Below are positions 12,701-22,960 of a DNA stretch of 64,000 nt, one piece after another (the stretch's first letter is position 1; every line of letters begins with the position of its first letter). This DNA is from Siphonodentalium dalli (Eukaryota; Mollusca; Scaphopoda; Gadilida; Siphonodentaliidae): assembly GCA_032622095.1 (NCBI GenBank), contig CP136062.1, forward strand, positions 54,791,849-54,855,848, given 5' to 3'. The notes beneath the pieces were generated by a model. It had not been told where the DNA came from. It made no database searches and saw only the letters and a program-made list of their open reading frames with translations. The translations under genes were made by a program, and so were the position numbers.

Positions 12701-15590
12701 GCATGACTAAATCCTTTAGCACGGGCTACAGGTCGTACCTTTAGTCAGATCGTCATAAAATTTGTCATGGATGTTAACAATGACATGTAGATGGGAACGA
12801 GTCATTTTTGGGTTATTCGGGCAAAAAACATGGCCGCCAGCAGCCATCTTGGATTTTACTCTTTGTATGACTAAATCCTTTAGCACGGGCTACAGGTCGT
12901 ACCTTTAGTCTGATAATCATGAAATTTATCATGGCTGTTGAAATTGGAATGTAGATGGGAACGAGTCATTTTGGGGTCATTCGGACAAAAAACATGGCCG
13001 CCAGTGGCCATCTTTGTTTTCAAAATTCAATCCATTAGCACGGGCCACAGGTCGCACTGTTCGTCTGATCATCATGAAATTTGTTATGGATTTTAATATT
13101 GACATGTAGATGGGAACGAGTAATTTTGGGGTCATTCTGCCCAAAAACATGGCCGCCAGCAGCCATCTTGGATTTTACTCTTTGTATGACTAAATTCTTT
13201 AGCACGGGCTACAGGTCGTACCTTTATTCTGATCATCATAAAATTTGTCGTGGATGTTAACAATGACATGTAGACTGGAACGAGTCATTTTGGAGTCAAT
13301 CGGCCAAAAAACATGGCCGCCAGCAGCCGTCTTGGATTTTACTCTTTGCATGACTAAATCCTTTAGCACGGGCTACAGGTCCTACTTTTAGTCTTATCAT
13401 CATAAAATATGTCAAGAATGTTAATAATCACATGTAGATGGGAACGAGTCATTTTGGGATCATTCGGCCGAAAAACATAGCCGTCAGCAGCCATCTTGGA
13501 TTTTACTCTTTGTATGACTAAATCCTTTAGCACGGGCTACAGGTCGTACCTTTAGTCTGATCATTATAAAATTTGTCATGGCTGTTGATATTGGAATGTA
13601 GATGGGAACGAGTCATTTTGGGGTCATTCGGACAAAAAACATGGCCGCCAGCGGCCATCTTGGATTTCAAAATTTAATCCATTAGCACGGGCCACAGGTC
13701 GTACTGATTGTCTGATCATCATGAAATTTGTCATGGATGATAATATTTACATGTAGATGGGAACGAGTAATTTTGGGGTCATTCGGCCAAAAAAGATGGC
13801 CGCCAGCAGCCATCTTGGATTTTACTCTTTGTATGACTAAATCCTTTAGCACGGGCTACAGGTCGTACCTTTAGTCTGATCATCATAAAATTTTTCATGG
13901 CTGTTGAAATTGGAATGTAAATGGGAACGAGTCATTTTGGGGTCATTCGGACAAAAAACATGGCCGCCATCGGCCATCTTGGATTTCAAAATTTAATCCA
14001 TTAGCACGGGCCACAGGTCGTACTATTCGTCTGATCATCATGAAATTTGTCCTGGATGTTAATGTTGATATGTAGATGGGAACGAGTAATTTTGGGGTCA
14101 TTTGGCTAAAAAACGTGGCCGCCAGCAGCCATCTTGGATTTTACTCTTTGTATGACTAAATTCTTTAGCACGGGCTACAGGTCGTACCTTTAGTCTGATC
14201 ATCATAAAATTTCTCATGGATGTTAACAATGACATGTAGATTGGAACGAGTCATTTTGTGGTCAATCGGCAAAAAAACATGGCCGTCAGCAGCCATCTTG
14301 GATTTTACTCTTTGTATGACTAAATTCTTTAGCATGGGCTACAGGTCGTACCTTTAGTCTGATCGTCATAAAATTTGTCATTGATGTTAACGATGACATG
14401 TAGATGGGAACGACTCATTTTGGGGTCATTCGGCCGAAAACATGGCCGCCAGCAGCCATCTTGGATTTTACTTTTCTCTTCATGTCTATAAACTAGTATT
14501 AGACATTCAACTTTCCACATTCCTAATCGCTCCATTGACTGTAATATATTAAATTATTCCCTTTCCAAGTTGAGCTACAGTGTCATTGACACTTTCATTT
14601 GTTCTAGAATAATGTACATGTTAGGGAAATTGTAGAACCTTTATACAAAATGGTGATGCAGCCAATCAAAATTGATGTGGGACTGATAAAGACACAACCT
14701 GCTCGACTACTGAATCATACTGATTGATCAAATTGTAGTAACTCAACATTTACTAAACCTACTTGTGGGCTGAGTATAATTCAATTCAACATTAGAATAC
14801 CATAAAAACACCCTGTTCTCCCATAAGTTTAAAGAAAATAACACATTGAACTCATTTACAAGTATATTGCTAATGTGATATATGTCATTCCATTTATAAC
14901 CATTTTGGCAGCCATCTCACATCAAAGGCCATGGAATCTAGATAACAAAAGATGAACTACATTCAAATTATTTCACCAGGTAACCTTTTTGTAGGAGTTT
15001 TAGGTTACTGATCAAATACCGTATAATTGATGATTTCCTCAACATCTTTGTTATTGGGAAAATGTCTGTTTTTCATTCTACGACCAATATATTCCATCCA
15101 AAAACCTTATTTTCAGGGTCAAGAGCTCCTTGGAGGTCAATCTCATCCAATAATGGTACAGAAATTATAACTATATGTGGCACCGATGGATATAGATCAA
15201 TAAAATTTGAATTGGGGGCTCAGCTTTGAGATAAAAGTGCTGAACCCCAAAATTGGGCCCTTAAAAATGGATTGTTTTTGGTTTTTGGCAATTATCTTAA
15301 AAACCATTGACTTTTGGATATGAAAATGTATTACTGACCCCCCATAATGTGGCCATTCTGCACATTTTGAGTGGTCACACGACCCCCTATGTCCAACGGT
15401 TCTGGAGATATAGTCACGGCGGGTGGTAGTACTTCGCGCAAAAAGGGGCGTGGCAATTTGACCCATTTCGCCCTCAATGGGAAATGTGTCACCAACCAAA
15501 TATTGTTCGTGTACCTTCAATTAGTGGATTCGTGAAGAGTTTTGCTCTGGACATAAAAGTGCATACAAAACGCCCTCAGCTACTAGAGTA
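9738..15590. mobile_element. 5.9-kb non-autonomous element with long terminal inverted repeats
   Basis: TACTCTAGTAGCTGAGGGCG at 9738 is mirrored at 15571-15590. The near-identical inverted repeats extend about 450 bp (9738-10190 and 15125-15590). Weaker inverted similarity continues inward: the TCAGTCCCACAT stretch at 10884 pairs with the complement at 14680. A 106-codon frame in each inverted repeat (9808-10131 plus, 15197-15520 minus) is a duplicate of the same non-coding-looking sequence. No transposase is present. The borders could be read as TA or TAG target duplications, so the superfamily is unresolved. Confidence 0.8.
12311..14576. repeat. Tandem array of about 13 units of roughly 160 bp
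   Basis: Units contain AGCACGGGCTACAGGTCGTA, GTAGATGGGAACGAGT and AACATGGCCGCCAGCAGCCA. Two unit types alternate irregularly: one with GATTTCAAAATTCAATCC, the other with TTTACTCTTTGTATGAC. The array begins after TAGCTCAACTTT (12311) and ends near AAGTTGAGCTA (14565-14575), which look like inverted ends of a separate nested repeat. AAGTTTGAGCTATTGCCATG at its left edge is, from memory, a motif seen in other marine-invertebrate repeats. Confidence 0.85.
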
Positions 15591-15977
15591 TAGTGTGTGC
15601 TTGTAGACAACATGTCACCAGAGTCGAGTTTTCGTCGTGATGCTAATTTACAGAATTGAGCACTCAGGATAGTTTGGCGTTGCAGCTTTCATACAGAAAT
15701 TGTGTATACATGTATTATATCAATTATTGTATGCATGTTATGCATTTACACCTAAAGTTGTGTCTTTTTCAATAAATCAACCAACAATATACATGTAGTC
15801 ACGACTGACTGGGGAAACCTTATCTGCATTGGAGTATGATACCAGCACAATAATGTTTATTTGTGATTTACCTTGATTTATCGAGTGATTATAAACAATC
15901 GGGAGTATAATGACGGCATTATTCGGATTTCTGCTAAATGAGATGTGGAATATAATCAGAACAATCACTTGATTAAA
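15591..15977. other. TSP1-gene intron, nothing recognised
   Basis: AT-rich intronic sequence between two mobile elements. Confidence 0.6.
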
Positions 15978-16090
15978 CTGGTGACGTCAAATAATACATT
16001 CGAGACAGGGACTATTTTGTAAAACAGGCTCGTGTTTTGTTCAACGTCCCTGAGTCCTGCCTCTCGTGAATTATTTCACATCACCAGTTC
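15978..16090. mobile_element. Short fold-back MITE, ACTGGTGACGTCAAATAAT ends
   Basis: ACTGGTGACGTCAAATAAT and CGAGACAGGGAC at the left pair with GTCCCTGAGTCCTGCCTCTCG and ATTATTTCACATCACCAGT at the right. About 113 bp, non-coding. Confidence 0.75.
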
Positions 16091-16717
16091 AGTCACATGA
16101 CTAATTATTGTCGATTTGAAGATCTTGTCAGCAGATGCATATTAACCAAAATTTTCAGTATTTTGGAAATAATTATATAAATCATAGAACCAAATAGTCT
16201 GTATTATGTGCAACAACATATTAGCAAGTAGTATTCAGAGCTGTATACATCCAGTTACAACAAAAACATATAAAATACTATATTGTTCCGAAATCTGGGG
16301 CTCATATTCACCAGCCGAGTCGTCCTTATGGTTTGAACCTGGCAAAACTAACAACCCTATATACCAGGAGAAGAATAGATGCCTCGGTAGCTTCAATTAG
16401 CATAACATTAGACAAATTTGCATAATTGGAGTCACGTGTCCAGGTATCCAAGCCACTACGTATACACAGGTCTCGTGAGTTAGATAATTGGGACTCCAAT
16501 TATCACACCATGCGATCAATTGAATAAGTCAGCACGCGATTTACTATTTTGTGAACCCATTTCGTGGCTAAAACGCTATATATAATTTTCGTTTTATTCC
16601 AGATAAACACGCAATAGCAACTGCTATTTATCCAGAGATCCGGTGGAAATAGCCGTGATGTAGATATGTCGGCCAGATCAAGACGCATGGGTTTGAATGG
16701 TAATGTATGTCTGGTAC
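16091..16717. other. TSP1-gene intron
   Basis: No repeat is recognised except 16660-16715, which resembles the sequence left of exon 4 (about 8330-8400) and marks the older exon 3/exon 4 duplication. Confidence 0.6.
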
Positions 16718-16885
16718 CTGGACATGTTGATTGTTCACACAGCGCCACATCTACGTCTGAATCAGGACAATCTTTCCCGCCGAGTGTCGGAGTCGGTTGC
16801 GTACATGTCCTGGTCCGCGTCTGCTTCCCAATGCCACACGTTCTGCTACACGCACCGTCCTTCCAGCGAGACCAACCTCCGTCAA
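16718..16885 (-). CDS. TSP1-repeat protein, exon 3
   Basis: A 168-nt phase-1 exon encodes one TSP1 repeat. The translation starts DGGWSRWKDGACSRTCGIG, includes TRTRTCTQPTPTLGG and ends CEQSTCP. It has six cysteines, a WSRW tryptophan motif, and CSRTCGIG fitting the O-fucosylation consensus. AG at 16886-16887 and GT at 16716-16717 flank it on the minus strand. It is the closest relative of exon 4 in the window. The DSDVDVALCEQS segment before the last disulfide is acidic, as in exon 4 and unlike exons 5 to 7. Confidence 0.9.
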
Positions 16886-17381
16886 CTTAAAATTAACACG
16901 AACCACAATGAAATGAGATTCTTGTTGTTTAATACCCGTATCAATAATTTAATCATAAGCTGTCAATCCACGGAATACTGCAAATAATTGGCTTACAAAC
17001 ACTTGGCCATTTAGGTTATTTCTCGATAATCTAAATTTCTTGATAATTTCCCCGCTACAGATATGACAGCAGCGTCGAGTGGCCACACCTATACCGCGTG
17101 CCTAAAAATGTACATGGAAACTGTTCGATGCTTCCAGCGATTTGACATGCAATTTCGGTGCAGCTGCACGGTGGCACGCGATCCGTGATCAGTTGCGACT
17201 CGCCAATCAAAAACTTTGAATTGCCGATGCGATTTCATCACTCGATGACCAGTTTTGAATGACAGGCGTCTCTTTCAACTTGACGTGTCTTTTTCGTCGG
17301 AAATAGTCTCAATGTTGTTCGCTCGTTATACTTCCAACGTCTACTTGTTGGTGGATCTCCTGTGAAAATGACGGATTAAAT
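16886..17381. other. TSP1-gene intron
   Basis: GC-richer than its surroundings, with no recognisable exon or repeat. Confidence 0.5.
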
Positions 17382-17541
17382 TATTAGAAATAACTCTTGT
17401 TTCGATTAAGGTTATGATTTATAACTGAAAAGTTTGAAGATAAATTTTCTATAACAGCGCTACGCGCATTATATAATTTATCTTCAAACGTTTTGATAAA
17501 AACTTCATAACCTTAATCGAAACAAGAGTTATTTCTTAATT
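17382..17541. mobile_element. Fold-back MITE, GAAATAACTCTTGTTTCG arms
   Basis: Arms at about 17382-17450 and 17468-17541 are near-perfect inverted copies (ATAACTCTTGTTTCGATTAA and complement), around a CAGCGCTACGCGCAT loop. Non-coding. Confidence 0.85.
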
Positions 17542-17704
17542 GTAATTCAACTTAATATAGTTGTCCCTAACACGTGCATGTTGCTTGTTCAAGTTTCCGT
17601 TGACGTAAAGCGAAAGTACGGTTGCCTTACTATTGTACAGCTGACTTTACGTCCAGATCCAATGGCGGGATTTTTTTGTTAATTTCAATCGACTTTATCA
17701 TAAC

Positions 17705-17962
17705 AATATCTTGACTTGATCAATCATAGCGTGGGAGATAACATTGCCGTGTAGTTTGTACTCACCTGGGCAACTTGGCTTGATCAATCACAGCGGGGGA
17801 GATAAATCTGTCGTGCAGTTTTGACTCACCTGGGCAGCTTGGCTTGGTCAATCATGGCGGGGGGGGGGCTTATAACTCTATCGTGTAGTTAAGGACTTAC
17901 TGGTCAGATTGGCCTGGTCAAACATAGCGGGGAGATAATTTTGTCGTGTAGTTTGGACTCAC
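17705..17962 (-). repeat. Tandem copies of an exon 3' end and its splice donor
   Basis: Units of about 62 to 71 bp repeat from 17705 up to the donor of exon 2. On the plus strand each contains ACTCACCTGGGCAGCTTGG or a variant (17760, 17824, the weaker 17895, and the real exon border at 17957). On the minus strand this reads as the last codons of the TSP1 exon followed by a GTGAGT donor, so the array creates two or three decoy donors just downstream of exon 2. Confidence 0.75.
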
Positions 17963-18130
17963 CTGGGCAGCTTGGTTTCCAGCAGGTCGCCATCTGCATC
18001 GATTTTCCATCGCACTGTTCTCCCCCATTAGAGGGTGATGGGTCGGTGCAAGTCCGAATCCGTACAACGTATCCGTTACCACAAGTCACAAGGCATTCTG
18101 ATTCGTGCCAGCGAGACCACTGTCCATTAA
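17963..18130 (-). CDS. TSP1-repeat protein, exon 2
   Basis: This is the first TSP1 repeat of the protein, 168 nt in phase 1. The translation starts [19 protein letters not shown], has [15 protein letters not shown] and ends CWKPSCP. The acceptor is AG at 18131-18132 and the donor GT (GTGAGT) at 17961-17962, minus strand. The WSRW motif and six cysteines are intact, and CLVTCGNG fits the O-fucosylation consensus. Its C-terminal half (SPSNGG, CW.PSCP) is closer to exons 5 to 7 than to exons 3 and 4. The phase matches the donor of the signal-peptide exon at 20403, which supports direct splicing, although additional small exons cannot be excluded. Confidence 0.88.
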
Positions 18131-18605
18131 CTGTGGCAGAAAGGGTAGATATTCATTAGAGCTCTGCACACCTGTGCTGCACAGTAAAAGTGAAAGTGTA
18201 ACAGGTGGAGATAGTGAGCGAGAAATGCCTGAGTTGCTTCGAAAAGAATCACCCATTCATGTTGAATATAAACAGAGCAAGATGTTGATTGAGGCCTGTA
18301 GAGACATATATTTTCTTCATTTTTGGGGAAATATTGGATAAACGTCATTTTACAAAGACTGAAATAACTATCACTAATATGTGCTTTTTTTTCTTTTCTT
18401 TTTTTGGATAAATGATATCGATTTAGATATTTGTTTCTGTTAAAATTTAAACATTATGCCAAAATTAGCAATCAAGTTGCCAAAATCTGAGCTAAACGTA
18501 TAATTAGGTTCATTACGGCATGTCAAAAGAATGTAACGCGATATAGACTAGTATAGTGCTTCGTGGCCAAGTTCCATTTCTACACAAATGAGGATTGGTT
18601 CAAAC
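18131..18605. other. TSP1-gene intron 1 (proximal part)
   Basis: No exon or repeat is recognised. A T-rich run lies near 18385. Confidence 0.6.
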
Positions 18606-18948
18606 TTAAAGGGATACTGTATACTAAATCAGGCCATTTATGGGACCATCTCCTTTTATACTCAACAGCATATACATGTATGCAACAAATGAATGAATTT
18701 GAGCCGTGGATTTGTGAAAATACACTCATATATGGTCTATGAACAATACAATGAAAATGGTAATTATACTCCAGTCATAAATTCATTTTCAATATAATTA
18801 CCATATTGTGTTATCGTTCATAGACAATATTTGTGTATTTTGCACTAATCCATGGCTCAAATTAATTCATTTGTTTGCATATATTCTGTTGAGTATAAAA
18901 TGAGATGGTCCCATAAACGGTCGGATTTAGTATACACTTCCCCTTTAA
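18606..18948. mobile_element. TTAA-flanked fold-back MITE, family AGGGGTACTGTA (copy 1)
   Basis: TTAA is at 18606-18609 and 18945-18948. The arms GCCATTTATGGGACCATCTC and the ATGAATTTGAGCCGTGGAT segment are mirrored at the right, around a palindromic ATGGTAATTATA centre. A second copy is at 38569-38906. Confidence 0.8.
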
Positions 18949-18952
18949 CGTC

Positions 18953-19400
18953 TTAAAGGTACTCAATCCGATCAGACGCTCCTAAATTACGATTTTTTTG
19001 GCTTCGGTGGTAAAATATATTTTATTCGAGTCGGAACCAACCCATCAAAGCTCAGATTGATCAGATATCGATTTTTGAAGTTTGTTATTTCAATTGATTG
19101 TGGGCCTGAAACACGAGGTAACACGGACGGTCTTGCAGATAAAGATGGATTACTCTAATACAATAAAGTGGTAATATAATAACCACTTGATTTTATAGTT
19201 ATCCATCTTTATCTGCAAGACCGTCCATTTGAACACGTGTTTCTGGCCCACAAACAATTGAAATAACAAACTTAAAAAATCGATATCTGATCACTGTGAG
19301 CTTAGATGGGTATAGGTTCCTCGACTAGAATCAAATATTTGTTAACACCCGATACCAAAGAAATAGTAATTTAGGAGCGGCTGATCGGATTGAGTACCTA
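18953..19400. mobile_element. Fold-back MITE related to the AGGTACTCAATCCG family
   Basis: TTAAAGGTACTCAATCCGAT at the left and ATCGGATTGAGTACCT at the right enclose two long inverted arms (CATCAAAGCTCAGATTGATC, ATCTTTATCTGCAAGACCG). It abuts the previous MITE with only four bases between. The right end lacks TTAA. Confidence 0.8.
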
Positions 19401-19439
19401 TATGCATGTAGATTTCCTGCTCTGTTCTCTCTCAATTTA

Positions 19440-20390
19440 AGGATACAATATATTTCATCATGCCACGAATCTCTACTCTGGCTGACGCCCGTAGAGATCG
19501 TGTTCCACCCGTACAAAACCTGGAAACTTTTTGAAGTATTGACAGGGAGGGAATCTTATAAAGTCGAAAACATAACACGGGGAATATATTTCTTAGTTGT
19601 TATCTTTTCCTTAACCCTTTACCCAACAAAACGGCCAAAACCGGCCAAATAAAGCTTCAACAGCCTAAAATATCTTCGGTCTGTCTCAATAGAACCATAC
19701 AAACATGGATATCATTGGAATCGGCTCCTTGACCACATTGTGATGGTTACAGTTATGCCCTGTGCCAATGCATTCTCTTATATATGCGAGTCGACCATAG
19801 GTCGCCTCGCATATATAAGAGAATGCATTGGCCTAAAAAAAATCTTTTTTTAACACTTTTTACCATTTTTTCTTACAATCTTTAACAATTTTATAATTTT
19901 TAATGTGTTAAGCCAATGCATTCTCTTATATATGCGAGGCGACCTATGGTCGACTCGCATATATAAGAGAATGCATTGGCACAGGGCCCTTCTGTTGGGT
20001 AAAGGGTTAATAATGTACTTCACTGTAAGTGAATGTCCCAAGTCAAAATTGCGTGCTTTTCTGTGACTTTTAAAAGCCGATATCGCAATAAACAGCAAGC
20101 TAATTACCCAGGCGAAAATGGCCATAATTGTATGCGACGCGATGCAATATCGCTCACAAATTCACTTAAATCGTGAAATTTCGAGTTGAGACCTTCACCT
20201 GCAGTGAAGTACATTATTACGAAACAGATAACAATTAAGAAATATATTCCCCGCGTTATTTTTTCGATTTTATATCAGGTTCCCTGTCAAAACTTCAAAA
20301 AGTTCCAAGGTTTTGTTGTGGTGGAATATGATCACTACGGGCGTCAGCCAGAGTAGAGATTCATGGCATGATCTAACAATATATGAAGTC
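19440..20390. mobile_element. Fold-back element interrupted by a piggyBac-like MITE
   Basis: Left arm 19440-19610 (AATCTCTACTCTGGCTGACG, CGGGGAATATATTTCTTA) is inverted at about 20215-20390. The inner arm AATGTACTTCACTG at 20012 pairs with CAGTGAAGTACATT near 20200. The left arm is split by the element at 19611-20010; removing it restores continuity with the mirrored right arm. Confidence 0.85.
19611..20010. mobile_element. piggyBac-like MITE with hairpin modules (copy 1)
   Basis: TTAA target duplications at 19611-19614 and 20007-20010 flank terminal repeats CCCTTTACCCAACA and TGTTGGGTAAAGGG. TTAA targets and CCCTTT-type ends are hallmarks of the piggyBac superfamily. Inside are two copies of the CCAATGCATTCTC palindrome (about 19767-19833 and 19913-19979). 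No transposase. It was inserted into the fold-back element described above. Confidence 0.85.
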
Positions 20391-20402
20391 ATATGCAGTT
20401 AC

Positions 20403-20700
20403 CTGGCTTGTCCAGATATTCCGACTCCACCACATATGCAGTGAAGTCCCCGTGTTCCACGATGACATGGCGCGTTGAAGTCGCTTTGTCGTCGCATTGT
20501 TTGTGGTCGCTGGTAGAATCGTCTGTGGTTGAATGTTCGGTTGATGTTTTATTGGTTGAATGTTTGGTTGATGTTTTATTGATTGACGAGTTGTTGGCAT
20601 GTTGACTCTCGTAGCTCGTGTTGTACCCGGCTCGGCCCCCCTGGACGAACCCAACACCGAGCGAGATGATGGATGTTAATATAAATAATTGCATCAGCAT
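20403..20700 (-). CDS. TSP1-repeat protein, exon 1 (signal peptide)
   Basis: The ATG at 20698-20700 opens a 99-codon exon. It starts MLMQLFILTSIISLGVGF, a clear hydrophobic signal peptide likely cleaved near VQGG. A Ser/Thr/Asn-rich linker follows with several N-x-S/T sequons (NTS, NNSS, NKTST repeated), suggesting heavy glycosylation, and then a short conserved-looking segment HGDFTAYVVESEYLDKPG. The GT donor at 20401-20402 leaves phase 1, matching the phase-1 TSP1 exons downstream. A second in-frame Met lies two codons in. The mature protein is inferred to be extracellular, carrying at least six TSP1 repeats. No family name can be assigned from this alone; a matrix, adhesion or mucus protein are all possible. 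The promoter should lie between 20700 and about 21000, where I see no clear TATA box. Confidence 0.75.
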
Positions 20701-20929
20701 CTTGAAAAGAAAATTTATAGACTATCGGTCCGAACTCAATTACGTACTTGTAATCATCACTTACCAATAGAGATGACGATAATGATGACGACGATGGGAA
20801 GTTGTATATATTGTACATATAATGCTATATTCTCAATCTTTTGTATATATCTTCTACTTGTATCTCAATATCTTTATCTTTTCAGAGAATAAACGTATTA
20901 TGAAAAACTCGAGGACAGTTCGAATCGAG

Positions 20930-21062
20930 TCATGTCTTTATTCCAGATGTTAGCTATTCCGAATGTTCTTTATTCCGCAGAATCTTTATTTCGAAGGTTC
21001 TATATTCCGAATGCTCTTTATTCTGACGGGAACTTTATTCAGAAAGTATTGAGAAGGATTTA
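20930..21062. repeat. TTCCGAATGTTCTTTATT short tandem repeat
   Basis: Degenerate units of about 20 bp (CTTTATTCC, TATTCCGAATG). The same repeat occurs inverted at 33026-33150, symmetrically outside the giant palindrome. Confidence 0.7.
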
Positions 21063-21136
21063 GTTGGCGTTCGAGAGATATCCAAAGGTAATGTACATGC
21101 GCCGACGAACATTGAGGATCACTGAGACAACGATTA

Positions 21137-21510
21137 GTCAATTAAAGGTTCACAAACCGATTCGATTGTTCCCATATCATCAAATTCCAACAACAACAAC
21201 AGTTCTTGAAATGAAGTTCAGTTATCAGAATCGATTAATTGCCAAAAAAATAATGATAGCCATGATTGTCAACTATAGTATAAAATTGTCCAAACAGTTT
21301 TTAATATAAAAAATTTGTTCAGCGCAATCTGGCATCCTACACAATCGAGACTACGTCGGTCAGCTTTAGACGAATATTTGCCAGGACGACAAATTTTCGA
21401 AGTGGTGAAAAATCACATATCTGGGCTTTGGTTGGTGGGTTCCTCGACTCAAATCTAATATTTTGTTTAGTAATAGTAAATACTAATTTAGGGCCGGATT
21501 ATGCGTTATC
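21137..21510. mobile_element. Degraded MITE of the AGGTACTCAATCCG family
   Basis: It contains ATTCCAACAACAACAACAG, a TCAGAATCGATTAATTGCC segment and GGTGGGTTCCTCGACTC in the same order as the 42466-42921 copy, with degraded ends (CCGGATTATGCGTTAT at the right). Confidence 0.65.
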
Positions 21511-21649
21511 ACCCTCAACCAATATTGGGACTCAAATTCACTCATCACTTACGACATTGCAGAATATCGATGGCTCGACGATTTGCGAACACACACGCGC
21601 GTTGTGAATTGTGCCAATCAAGCCTGCAAATAGCGTGTCTGTCATTCAG

Positions 21650-21738
21650 AATGAGGTTCCCAGAGGGTAAATTTAGTGATGCTATCCCGCATAGCGGGCT
21701 AGCATCACCAAATTCACCCTCTGGAGACCTCATTCTGT
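21650..21738. repeat. Palindrome sharing a motif with the giant palindrome
   Basis: CAGAATGAGGTTCCCAGAGG pairs with CCTCTGGAGACCTCATTCTG around ATCCCGCATAGCGGGCTAGC. The half CATCACCAAATT-CACCCTC-GACCTCATTCTG recurs at 27731-27764 and inverted at 28299-28331, near the centre of the giant palindrome. Confidence 0.8.
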
Positions 21739-21967
21739 TTATGCCTCCTCTTCTGGGAAGTATCTATAGTCTTAAATTAACATTGTTTTTAGTTACATTT
21801 TCCCTTCTGGGAAGTTTCTATTTCCCCTAATTTGCAGAAGATAAAATTCATAATCGAGGTGCCCAATGGGTGAACATCACCAACTTCAACTGGGGAACTT
21901 CAATCTGATCCTAGGTCTCCCATAGCAATTGAGGGCCTTAGCAGAATGTTGCAATGTTTGAGCATAT

Positions 21968-22135
21968 ATCTAGTGACAACGCAAAGCAGATTTTACATTT
22001 ATGTTTTGTTGTGTGACATCTGATGGAAATATTATAAACAATAATAAACAATTGTGACCTACTTTTGAATAATATCCAATAATATCCAACCTGCGATGAA
22101 AATCAAAATTCTGCTTCGCGTTGTCACTAGATAAG
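21968..22135. repeat. Inverted repeat CTAGTGACAACGC / GCGTTGTCACTAG
   Basis: TCTAGTGACAACGCAAAGCA and its near complement TGCTTCGCGTTGTCACTAGA flank about 130 bp of AT-rich sequence. A short MITE is likely. Confidence 0.65.
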
Positions 22136-22681
22136 TCTTCAACGTTTCCAAAAAGGTATATATGGTCACCTGCGCTTTGTGAGGTTTGATCAATCTTTTC
22201 TAAAAAATTAACACTGAATTCCCCATTCAAATGTTGCCACTTTACCTCCCTCTTTAAAACATTATATTTACAGGCAGTGATCCAAGAAAAACAAAGTCCA
22301 TATATAAGAATCAAATATTGGAGTGTGTACTGAACACTGTGATGAATGATGTACTATAAAAAAATATTATATTTTTCTTTGAAAAAATTACTTAGAACCA
22401 GTTGTTGACAAATAATATATTTACTTGCATAAACATGAATGGGTTGATGCCAGCAGGTATGGGTTAGCTATGGTCAGTGTGGTGTGATGTAGAATAGAAT
22501 ATGAAGCTTCAATTAAACCCTACCAGGCCATCACACTATTTCTAGTAAGTCGGTCAAAACTCACGCATACGTTAATCACTCATGTGCCAGTGGACACCAG
22601 CTAACATCCATTCCAACAGACTGGACATAATCCATGAAAAGGTGACACATAAACTGCTGGCTCTCAGTCAACCATATTATA

Positions 22682-22960
22682 AGAAGATAGAGGGCCTCGT
22701 TCGCGCCACATCTAAAAATAGAATCTTTGGGTCTAAAATTGTTTGTACTAAAATATTCCCAAAACTTCCAAAATATCAAAACCCAAAAAAAATTTCAAAA
22801 ATTCCAAAATTTATTTTTTCCAAAAAATTTCAAAACCCTAAAATTAATTTTTTCCACAAAAAAATTCAAAACCCCCCAAATTTCAAAAAAAGAAAAAATT
22901 TCAAAACCCTCAAAATTATTTCTCTAAAAAAAAGTTTAAATAAAAAATTTGTAACGAGTT
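22682..22960. repeat. Outer end of left arm: boundary motif plus AAAATTTC-rich tract
   Basis: The motif TCTAAAAATAGAATCTTTGG is followed by GTACTAAAATATTCCC and a low-complexity CAAAATTTC/ACCCAAAA tract. Open frames here are low-complexity (FKTLKI-like) and are not called genes. Confidence 0.75.

Noticed and set aside
9808-15520. A 107-codon ORF present in both inverted repeats (9808-10131 and 15197-15520) as a candidate conserved gene
   Set aside because: Similarity reflects the inverted repeats themselves; no domain, and other copies of the same text at 10210-10290 are not open.
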